Positions 1-9,315 of a stretch of DNA of 50,530 bases are shown here, piece after piece. The DNA is taken from positions 1 through 50,530 of the forward strand of contig JAFKAC010000239.1 of the NCBI GenBank assembly GCA_025766275.1, written 5' to 3'. The notes below the pieces were generated by a model. The model searched no databases. It saw nothing but the letters and a program-made list of their open reading frames with translations, and had not been told where the DNA came from. The DNA is from Lactarius indigo (lineage: Eukaryota > Basidiomycota > Agaricomycetes > Russulales > Russulaceae). The translations under genes were made by a program, and so were the position numbers. The stretch's first letter is position 1. Each line of letters opens with the position of its first letter.

Positions 1-684
1 CGAAGCCGAGTAAGACCGCTTTCGTTCATTACCGAACACGCTACACACTTTGTTGTCAGGACGATCGCTGACATCAAGATCGTGGATAGAGCCTCCTTGC
101 AGAAGGTTCTGACGGTTCTCCACGAAACGTATTCGGTCCCCAATGTCGTGATCAGCTCTATACCAATGACAAAGTGGCTGTGGGATGCGACCCTGACGAA
201 AGTCCGCTCTGCGTCCTGCGACCGAGAACAGTCACTGCTTTGTCTCGCCTCCGTTCGTGCAGCACCAGGGACCGTGTCGGGTCCTCTGTCGGCCGTCTAC
301 ACAGGTTGCGTTCCGCTCGTCCCAGGCTACTTTTCTGGCGTCGGCGATCTCTTCTCTGCGCTCGTCCTTGGACATTACTCGCCCTCGCCCTCACCTTCGC
401 CAGACTCCCTTCCTCCGCTCGCCCATGCCGTTTCACTCGCGTTGACCAAAACGCACGCCATGCTCTGTTATACGGAAAGGCATGCGTTCAGGTTGCCCCC
501 AGAAGAGCGCACGGTCACAGACGACGAACTCGATGAGGCAAACCCCGAGCGGCGGATTCGGCGGATGTGCGCGCGCGAGCTGCGTCTCGTCCAGGGTCGT
601 AAGATACTTACGGGTGAGGCCATTAGCGAGTTGAGAGAAATGAGAAAGTGGGAGGGGTTCTGGGATTCGGACAACAAAGCCTAA
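1..684 (+). CDS. BUD16: Pyridoxal kinase, C-terminal part (5' end outside window)
   Basis: Pyridoxal kinase phosphorylates vitamin B6 vitamers to make pyridoxal 5'-phosphate in the cytosol. The window enters near the end of one exon (1-9). A 50-bp intron (10-59, GTAAGA..TCAG) follows, then the last exon runs 60-684 to a TAA. Across the junction the frame reads EAETIADIKIV, then DRASLQKVLTVLHETY, which matches the family stretch after the ATP-site region. The ribokinase-superfamily catalytic loop is visible as GYFSGVGDLFSALVLGHY, where GVGD holds the catalytic Asp. A Ser/Pro-rich insertion and the usual helical C-terminus (ELRLVQGRKIL) follow. Roughly the C-terminal 208 residues are here and look intact. 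It converges on the Arp2 gene with only 161 bp between stop codons. The family call is firm; the missing N-terminus cannot be judged. Confidence 0.9.
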   Translation, partial: RSRVRPLSFITEHATHFVVRTIADIKIVDRASLQKVLTVLHETYSVPNVVISSIPMTKWLWDATLTKVRSASCDREQSLLCLASVRAAPGTVSGPLSAVYTGCVPLVPGYFSGVGDLFSALVLGHYSPSPSPSPDSLPPLAHAVSLALTKTHAMLCYTERHAFRLPPEERTVTDDELDEANPERRIRRMCARELRLVQGRKILTGEAISELREMRKWEGFWDSDNKA

Positions 685-845
685 GTACGTCAAACTCATC
701 CTACATTATACTGTACATCATAGGGTAGTGCCTAGATCAGCATTTCGAATACACTCACACCTAATAAGATCCCTCCTTTTAACTCACACGGGAAGAGGAG
801 GAAAGGCGCTTTCATAGTTATACAGGTTCGTATGGTCAACAATTC

Positions 846-2375
846 TCAGTTTTCTCCACGACCTAATTTGTCCAAGGCGCGTATGCCTTGTTCGTACCAC
901 TCGTCTCTTGAAACCCAAAACTCTTCTCGACCTTTCATGATGTCAGCCAAGACTGCGCCCCCGAGGAAGACCATGTGCTTCCTGCGCGGGGGATCTTCGA
1001 TGCGAATCTTAAATTTCTGGAAAAGTGGACCAACATCAACGAATGAAGTAGAGGACAAGAAAGAAGAAAAAAAAACACGCACGTTCAGGCGAGACGGGTC
1101 GCCGTTGAGCACGCGCGTCAGGTACAGCTGCTTCATCTCTTTTTCTAGGCGGCTCGGGAGGCCCGGGTACATGCTCGACCCGCCAGACAGCACGACATGT
1201 TTGTACAGTTCCGTGCGGACGTCAACAGCTGCACTCTGGATCGTCTCGAAGAGCATCTCTGCAACGCCCGGCTGTTCGATGTCGACGAGATGCGGCTGGA
1301 ACATACACTCGGGCGCCTCAAACCGCTCAGAGCCGACTTTGATCACTCGACCGTCCGGTAGCTGGAGAGAGAGACAGAGGTCAAAGCGAGGAAAGAGGGA
1401 AACCGAGGCGGGGCGTCATACGGTGTAGCTCTCAACCAACGTGGTAGTCTCCTCTGATAGTCGCGTGTCCATGTCAAGGTCATAACTGGAAAGAAAAAAC
1501 GAATAAGAGTCCACGCAAGTAGGAGGGAATAACTACTTGCCTGACGTAGCAGAGATTCTCTTTGATTTCTCGCACGGTCTCGAAATCGGCCGTGCGGTTG
1601 AACGCGTACCCCCGCATGAGCAGAAGCTTGATCAAATACCGCGTGACGTCTCGCCCGGCAATGTCAAGCCGCTTCGTGAGGTGGGGCAGCGCAAAGCCGT
1701 CGTATACCGGGACGATGTGCGTCACACCGTCGCCCGAGTCGACCACGACGCCAGTTGTCAGACCTGCAATAAAAATTCAGCTTGGTGGTGCTCCTCCTCC
1801 CCTGGGGACGCACCTTGCGCGTAGAGCGTCAGCACGGCCTGGATTGCGACGTACACGCCTTGGAAGCCGTATTCCTCGAACATGACCTGGCACATCTTCT
1901 GCCTGTTCACTTTGGGGTTCATCGGGGGCTCCGTAAGGAGCACCTTGCGCCCTGCCGGGTCGACGCGCAGCTTCTCCGCGAACGTGTAGTCCCACAAGTG
2001 CTTCATATCCTCCCAGTTGCGCACGATCCCGTGCTCCATTGGCTGTGTAATCTGAAGGTAGTTCCGCAGCGCCGCCGCCTCGTCCCCGACCATGATGTCC
2101 TTGATGATTGCGTCCCCGACGCGCTCCTCCGCGCGCAAGATGGGCCGCCCGATTACAGATGGGAACACTTTTTCGTATCGTGAGAATGAAAACGAGACAT
2201 CTCTGTGGTAAATCCTCTCAGGAGGCATCGCTCACCATGTTCAGGGAAGTTGGAGCCGGCGTATCCAACCTTGACAAACTATAGCGAGGGGCTTCAGGTA
2301 GGTCAACGCTGATCGTCTAAGAACAAAGCTCACCCCAGTTCCATTGTCTACGACTAGAGGTATTGAAGGGTCCAT
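846..2375 (-). CDS. ARP2: Actin-related protein 2 (Arp2/3 complex subunit)
   Basis: Arp2 and Arp3 mimic an actin dimer and nucleate branched actin filaments at cortical patches and endocytic sites. Seven exons on the minus strand give 391 aa, close to the usual 390-394: 2375-2334, 2278-2236, 2167-1814, 1763-1541, 1485-1422, 1361-1083 and 1016-846. All phases agree. Diagnostic blocks in order are [20 protein letters not shown] (ATP loop), [57 protein letters not shown], and [20 protein letters not shown], which separates Arp2 from actin and Arp3. The ATG at 2375 is the only start that gives the [15 protein letters not shown]-terminus. The intron 1540-1486 has a GC donor (AG|GCAAGT) instead of GT; the other five are GT-AG. 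No breaks are seen. Confidence 0.97.
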
Positions 2376-3965
2376 GATGCTGTCGGTAGCGTTTGTTAGA
2401 TTTGGATCAACGTTTTGTGTAAGCGGAAGCGGTCACAGTTTCGGCGTTGCACCGGAGCGTTAAGATTAGATACATCGGCGGTGACCGGGGTACTACTCTC
2501 ACTATTGCGGTACTTACTACTCATTCACAGTTTCAAAATACAAAACAGAATTTGAACTTTGCCGGCGAGTTGCTCTCTTCGGGTCATCTCTGTGTCGCTC
2601 ACTACGCACCTGTGCTCAAGGGACTCTCTCTCTCATTTCGTTGCCTTGTTAGTACACAACCTTGCACACAACTTCCGGAATACAAAACGGACTATACGAC
2701 CTTCTCATCCACCAGGACTAACGACGACCCGAGAACATCCATTTATGAGGGGCGACCAATTTTAGACCGTTCTGATTTGATTGGTAAGACTTGCAACGAC
2801 AACAAGCCAACCATACAGCATCTCTCGGGACTCGGACGCTTGGTTTCTGGCGCACGAATCTGTTCTTGGCTGACGCCGTGAGAGCAAACGCCCTGTGATT
2901 GAAAGGTCTATAGTATGATTATGAAGCACCCTCTTTCCGTCCTCTCTTTTCGTCTCTTGCCAACTCGGTGTTTGTGGTGGGTTGGGCCCACGTGTATCCC
3001 AGTGATTTCGGTTGAGCATTCGACTCTGCAGGTTTTATCCCCTCCGCGTTGTTGCTCAAGCCTATTTTCACGACGCAGGTGTTGGAATGAGCGTCTCTCA
3101 AAGATGTGGGCAACCAACTAGCTGAGGGTAGGGGTTCAATCGACCTCACGCACCGAGGTTTGTGCTGTTTGTTTCGAAAGTGCTCCTCGATCATAAGCCG
3201 ATGTGTCGTCTTCTTCTTCTTCACATTGATGGTGTTCGTGATTGTGTCGATGTCTGCGAGCGGGAGATGAATGCGGATCTCGATGGTCTGACCGCCCTCA
3301 CGGGGACGTCGGCGTGATAACCACCATAATACAGAATCAATAGGTCTGAACACCATGAGTGGACAGACACCAAGCGCACGCCCCTTTGTGGGTGACTACA
3401 TGCATAGAACAACGCAAGTAATGGTTATTCAAAGCGGGCGTTTGCCAGGAGTCAAAAAGCTCATAGGTGAAAACTCGCACAGTGTTTGAGGAATTTGAGG
3501 TGTGAGTACATGTGAGTGCTCGGGTTGCAGGTAAACAGTGATAGGAATATTGAGCCTATCTATGAAGCGAAACGCATGCTATACGGTTTAAGGTGAAAAG
3601 AGGTGCAGAATCAGTAAGCGCAACGAATATAGGCGTTCTTGGGCCAGCCAACACCGAATGACGAATGAGCGGGAAAGAAATGATGCGGCATTCACCCCGG
3701 GCCGCCAGATTAACGGTGTTGTTGCTTATAAAGCTGACCGACGTTACTGAGGTGGTGCTTACAACCACTAGGCTGACAAAGGGCTCTCGGGCTCAGACAG
3801 GACCCACTCAGCTACAGCGGTGATGATTACAACTAAGGTCAATACGACGAACGGCGTCGTTCTCATGGCTGAGCTCGAGGTTATAAATGCCCCCCTAGAG
3901 GTACTTCGGACAACACATCACCTTCCTGCTACAACTCCTCTCACAATCTTATCGTCACTTTAGTT
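2376..3965. other. Arp2/OYE-1 spacer: outer part of inverted-repeat arm 1 with coding remnants
   Basis: From about 2600 rightward this spacer aligns, in reverse orientation, with about 30790-31930. It keeps plus-strand scraps of coding sequence also found in arm 2. One scrap ends in a TGA at 2896-2898 and reads GTRTLGFW..FLAD.V..NAL. Another around 3165-3310 reads .FVL.......H.PM.R...IGV-like text aligned with arm 2 and is broken by indels. No intact gene was found. About 2376-2600 is probably the Arp2 promoter and the duplication breakpoint. The last 600 bp is the OYE-1 promoter region. I cannot name the remnant gene or genes. Confidence 0.6.
3859..3890 (+). promoter_or_regulatory. Conserved TATA-containing promoter block of OYE copy 1
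   Basis: A 32-bp block containing CTCGAGG followed by TTATAAAT lies 75 bp before the OYE-1 ATG. It is identical to the block at 30836-30867 (minus strand) upstream of OYE-2, while the surrounding promoter has diverged. This suggests a core promoter under selection; the TATA-like part is TTATAAAT. No bound factor can be named. Confidence 0.55.
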
Positions 3966-5272
3966 ATGTCCTCTTCTGTGTCTGCTCTTTTCCAGCCTCT
4001 CCGAGTCGGGACTACCGACCTGCAACACCGCGTCGTGATGGCTCCTTTGACACGCCTCCGTGCGAACAAGGACCACGTCCACGGTGAACTCGCCAAGACA
4101 TACTACGCCCAGCGTTCAGGCGTACCAGGAACGCTCATAATATCAGAGGCCACTTTTATCGGCCCTCAAGCCGGGGGATATGCGAACGTACCAGGTATCT
4201 GGAACGACGCACAAATCGCTGGATGGAAAACGGTTTGTGTTTCCCCACGTCCTATGGCTACTGTATGCACTAATTTACTGCACAAGATTACGGATGCTGT
4301 TCATGCCAACGGCTCTTACATTTTCCTCCAACTTTGGGCCCTTGGACGTACTGCAGATCCTGCCGTCCTTGGGCAGGAAGGTGGATTTGATGTCGTCGCC
4401 CCTAGCCCTATCCCCCTCGGTGGCGACGGGTCACTTTTCGGCGAAGGAGGGCTAGTTCCGCGTGCACTTACGACTGCAGAGATCAAAGAATATGCTCAAC
4501 TGTACTCAAAGGCAGCAAGCAACGCCGTCGAGGCAGGCTTCGACTGCGTGGAGATACATGCGGCCAATGGCTATATTCTAGACCAGTTTTTGCAGACGGT
4601 GTCGAACGAACGAACGGACGAATATGGGGGGTCCGTAGATAACCGAGTACGCTTCCCTCTCGAGGTGATCAACGCGGTTGTGGAGACCATTGGTGCAGAA
4701 AGGACAGCTGTCCGGATCAGCCCATGGTCCAAATTCCAGGGTGAGGAATACTCGTCTCGTAGTTCTTCTTTCCGAGGTTCTGATGCGGCTTTATAGGCAT
4801 GGGTATGAAGGACCCGCTCCCCACTTTCACCACCTTCATTGAACGCGTTCGCGATGCGCACCCGAACTTCGCTTACATTCATGTTGTCGAGCCGCGTGTC
4901 GATGGCATCGTTGACTTGGCCGTCACGGATGAAAACCGTGCTCAGTCAAACGAGGCATTCCGGAAAATCTGGGGTGATCGCCCTTACATTGCGGCAGGTG
5001 GCATGGATGGTACTGCTGCAATCAACATGGTGGAGAAGTACGGAGGCTTGGTCGCATTTGGCCGCCACTTCATTGCAAACGTGAGTCGTGTTTTCGGCAG
5101 TTTTGGAGCCATTTCTCAGATTAGATCGCAGCCGGATCTTCCTTTGCGCCTGAAGGAAGGACACCCTCTGACGCGCTATAACCGTGATACATTTTACGCT
5201 ACGGGGGCTGAGGGTGCAGTTGGATACATTGATTATCCGTTCGCCAAGAATGTAGTCGCTCTGCAGGCATAG
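3966..5272 (+). CDS. Old Yellow Enzyme family NADPH:flavin oxidoreductase, copy 1
   Basis: OYE-family FMN enzymes reduce the C=C bond of alpha,beta-unsaturated carbonyls using NAD(P)H. Four exons (3966-4232, 4287-4740, 4797-5080, 5132-5272) encode 381 aa, a normal length. Introns are 51-56 bp and GT-AG, with matching phases. Family marks: MAPLTRLRAN near residue 26, YYAQRSGVPGTLIISEATFI (residues 46-65), the active-site VEIHAANGYILDQF with the paired His/Asn that bind the substrate carbonyl, the signature SNERTDEYGGSVDNR, the FMN-phosphate region YIAAGGMDG/GLVAFGRHFIAN, and the C-terminal [10 protein letters not shown]. The gene is intact. It has a close paralog at 29473-30778 in inverted orientation; exon 1 differs at only 2 of 89 residues. 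Substrate cannot be inferred. Fungal OYEs act in oxidative stress and secondary metabolism, but no cluster is visible here. Confidence 0.95.
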
Positions 5273-6480
5273 TGCTACGTAGACGGCCGAGTGATAGAAT
5301 GACTTAGACACCATAGAAGCAGAATTAGACAGTACTTTATAATGTAATGCCCAAATTAATCAACGAGTCATGTACTTATCATAGCCCGTAGATACAGTGA
5401 TGTGCGGATATATGGTAGTTTGGCTGCCCTTTGAGAACTGCGGGCGATGTTTGAATCGTACAGTACTCGTCGCAATACCGTTGTGCTGCGGATCTGCAAA
5501 GCTGGTGAGACGGCAAAGAATGAACATCCTACGTAGCCTGAGGAGAGGCCCCAGCAAATCAAAAGGTGTACACAGGTAGGCGATAGCTATTCGCTGACGG
5601 TTTGCTTAGGACACTACCCCCATGACACACGTCAATGGTCTGCATTTCACTCTCGCACAATGTCGTTTCTGGAACGTCGACTAGTAATCTAAGGGCCTAG
5701 GATAATAAAGTTTAGATCCTAATTGCCTCCACGGAAACCACTAGTGGGCGTCTAGGAACTCGGAGGAGAATGCTGTAGATGATGCAGGGCAATGGTATTC
5801 TCAACGGTGTCCCCCCACGCACTGACATTTCACGGGGCTCTACTCCACTCTCCCATTGCAGCATAGTGCGATTTCAAAAGCAAAATTTTTTCACAAGGAT
5901 TGATTACAGTCATTAATGAATATTGATTTCCTAATTCGACGTAGAAACCTTCTCACGCAATGGTCCAGCGCAGTTCACACCAGGCCAAGTCAGCTCGCAC
6001 AGCAGTGCCATATAGAGTTCAGCAGCTATGAAAGGGCGTTAACCACCTGATCCTGGGCGGTATGTTGTTCGAGAAGGCACGCTTTTTAAATTAACCGCCA
6101 AAATTGGTCGAACAGTCGAAGCGTAGCAACTTCAAGACGATAGGTGAGCGAACCTTCCAAACACACCGGATCGACCCCCAGGTCAGTGAGCCGAAACCCA
6201 ATCGTCGTTAAGATTCGATTTTTCCCGCAGGCGCTTCACTATCTTCAACGTCACCAAGTTGCCCAGCCCAACCGTGACGATTAAAGTGACAAGCTGTATC
6301 TACAAGGAACGACAGCCAATGCCTTGGTCAACGCCGCGAACCTCTCATCCGCGAAATAATACATCTGAGCACCCAGCCCAATTTACACGTAATTGGACCA
6401 CAGCATGGATAGCCACATGTCATCCCGTAGATACGGCGCTCCCCCCACTAGACCCGACCAACGGGCTCTCGTCCGGCTCT
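5273..6480. other. Gene-poor spacer downstream of OYE-1
   Basis: Homology to arm 2 of the inverted duplication fades by about 5330. Beyond that I see only short, non-conserved open frames and AT-rich patches (5870-5940, 6080-6120). No intron-linked coding series, tRNA or clear repeat was found up to the MITE at 6481. Confidence 0.5.
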
Positions 6481-6762
6481 TACAGCAAAATCCAAAATGG
6501 GGGGCCCCTTGCGACCACATTAGGTATACAGGCTGAGCCTGAAAGGGTGTTCTGTTAAGTGGGATAACCTTAACTTTGCCGACCCTTTGCTGAAATAACT
6601 ATTTTATACCCTCGATAACTATTTTATAACTATATATTCGTGAGATACCAAATTTCCCAAGAATTTTAGACTACACTTAATTATGAACCCCGCACGTCAA
6701 ATTTGGAGGTCAGCTGTTGTCCATTTTTACTCAAGGGGCCCCCCATTTTGGATTTTGCTGTA
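6481..6762. mobile_element. MITE-like element with perfect terminal inverted repeats
   Basis: The ends are perfect inverted repeats of 31 bp (6481-6511 and 6732-6762), or 34 bp if the flanking TCT/AGA is counted (6478-6511 and 6732-6765). The termini read TACAGCAAAATCC inward and include a run of six G and four C. The element is 282 bp and has no coding capacity. Its AT-rich core carries a tandem ATAACTATTTTATA, at 6595 and 6615. TA at each outer edge followed by CAG fits a Tc1/mariner-type end with a TA target-site duplication, but the match continuing 3 bp outside leaves the exact border open. Non-autonomous; the parent transposase is not in this window. Confidence 0.75.
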
Positions 6763-9315
6763 AGAACGTCTCCCGAGTGGTTTGGGCAAGCGGATCGTGA
6801 AGTCTGAAATTCTTGCTGAAAATTTGAAGCCAGACCATCCCGACCTGGCCCGCGGCACCGTCGAGGTCGTATCTGCGTTCCGGCTGTTACGATTTGCACT
6901 GCGCACATTAACTTGAGTGGTCTTAGTGGCGGACGCTGTTAGCGACAAGTTCTGAGTACAGCCCGCAGTGTGTTGCTTGTCTGGAGAGGGCGCTGAGCAC
7001 GGCACCAAAGTGTTAAGGATATGCCAGGATACACATCGACCATGCGGCTTACCCCCAATCTGGACATAGCCGCTGCATGGGAGACTTGCACTGCCCATAG
7101 TAGTAAAAGGGTAAAGGAGCCGTTGAAAATATGGTGAATGTGAAGAAGAGTGAGGACTGCGCACAGCGAACAGAGAGATATACGGACTCGGAGCACAAGC
7201 TTTTTATAATTGAGAATTAGGGTAGAAACAAATTGACCCTCGTGGCATCTCTGTGGCGCTTACATTACACCACAGCCCGAGAGCGGCGAGCATGTTCGCC
7301 CAATTCGGTGCGGCCACTCCAGTCGCTTGTAGTCATGTGAATGAGTGCACAATCAGCCACATAACGGAGGTAGACTCACAGGATCCCGTCCCACCGTTGC
7401 AGGAAAGCCATCCGCGTTGCATCCAGGGTTTCTGCCAGTAGTTCGAGAAACCGCCGGACGGGAAGGTGGCAGAGATTTCATTGATGACGTTCTGCGTCGC
7501 CTCGACTGAGGTTATGCTGATTTGTGTGGGAAGAGGTTAGAGTGGGAGTGGAGAAATTGCCGATGTGCGCGCAAGGAAGAAATGACAAACTATGGACAAC
7601 CAGTCGAGAAAGTGAGCACGGAAGTCACGCATTCTATGGTTTGTGAACATGAAACACCGTTGCCAGATGCGAAGACGAATCCTCGGGCACCGGGCACCCA
7701 GAATCGCACAGGCATTGCACTGCCTTGCTCAATAATGGGGTTAGTGAGACGTGGGACTCGCACTTGGACAACGCGCAAGAGATGGTGTTTTCGTCCTGTC
7801 TGTAGCTGGTTGTGAGGATCTGTGGGGTGCACTATTGCCGCTCAAGAAGTTGGCGATAGCCAACTAAGACGAATAAAGTTGGCACGCCCGGCGCATTACA
7901 CCTCAAGGTTCTTAAGAACCGCATCGGTTTTCACAGTATGATGCTGGTGAAAACTCACGGCACTGTACTCGCAGCGAGGGGAGCCTGTAAGCTTCTGTCG
8001 TCATCGATTGTTTGAAGAGTAAATGTGTGTGTAAGGACAGATCAAGGCGGAAGATCCCAACGAGTTGAGGTATTGAAAGGGGGTAAGTCGAATTTTTGGG
8101 ACGGAGTTACTCGCTTTGGCATACCTAAGGTCGATGGTATAATGAAATGGCCGAAAAAAGCCCGAGACAGTAAGCATGTTCGATAGCTGGGAGGCGCCTT
8201 TCCTGGGGATGTCGTATAGCAGTTGGAGGCAACTCGGGGTCATTGAAGCTGTCGCAAGATAAGGGTTTGTCCGCAGAGGTTAAGTTTCCAGCGAGCACGA
8301 TTTTCGCAGCTGAACTGAAGATCGGCGGCCTGATTTCGTTCGGGGTAGGAAGCCGCAGACGAACGTCTTGCGACGCTGTTCGAAGGACGGGGAAGATTAC
8401 ACACGTGGTTGTAGGGCGGTCGAATTGGAGGTGATCCTTGAACCGATGCCGAGATATGAAATATGCCAAGGTACGAACCGCACGCTTCCTGCTTCCATCG
8501 CGCACAGCAAGTGGAAATTTCAGCACCGAAATTTTCGCTCGTGCGAGACACGGTCGTATCGAAATGGATCTGGCCTTCTAACGGCAACAAAGCCGTTACT
8601 CGAGGCCGCTTGGCGTACAGACGCCCACGAACCTGGTTTGGAGACCCTTCTGAAAAAGCGCGATGCGGTGACGCAGGACTCTTGCTCTTGAAGCCTTCTG
8701 GGACGCCATCGCAACACGCATGCGGGTACATGTCGCGTTTGACGACGGTGCAAACAAGAAGACAGACGGGAGAGCAGCGAGCGCGTTTACCACGACCGCT
8801 GAGAGCTCGAAATCACCTGGGATTCCCAGGACGCCAGGTTTCAAGAAGTAGCGAGCCGGTACTAGAGACTATTGTATGCCGTTGCGGTGAACTATGGTGA
8901 AGTTCAATTGTTGTCGATCCCACGAATACGCAGAGCGATGCCAACCACGCAACCGAATACAAACACCAGTCAGGAACGGCGTTTTCGTAACTTAGCAGCA
9001 ACGGACAGGTACGACGTTTTGTGCGAAGGATCCACTATCGTAGCCTGCGTTGGTGTTCGAATAGTTGCGTATTCTTCGCAGACTTCCCACGCGCCGGTCC
9101 GTTCCCCCGTCAAACTTGAATTGAGCCTCCGCTTCAACAATTTGTTTTCTTCATTACACAATCGAAATAAGTCAAATAGTTAGCTAATAAATTTGATCAC
9201 ATGAACGCTTTTTTGGTTCAAGTCAGGTGATTGAGAAAGGCACTAAAAAGGAATTACATTAACTAATCAAAACAAGTACACGTTTTTTTTACAAGTCGAT
9301 ATTCTAGTGTGTAAT
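6763..9315. other. Gene-poor, probably decayed DNA
   Basis: About 2.5 kb without a supportable gene. Overlapping open frames between 8120 and 8900 exist on both strands, but none has recognisable motifs, a consistent intron chain or conserved blocks. 9180-9300 is AT-rich and leads to the 3' end of the transposase gene. The stretch is probably eroded intergenic or transposon-derived DNA. I found no terminal repeats linking it to the MULE gene. Confidence 0.45.

Noticed and set aside
8596..8844. Minus frame containing VLGIPGDFEL, like the start of pyruvate decarboxylases
   Set aside because: Only this short match exists. No thiamine-diphosphate motif or continuation was found in neighbouring frames.
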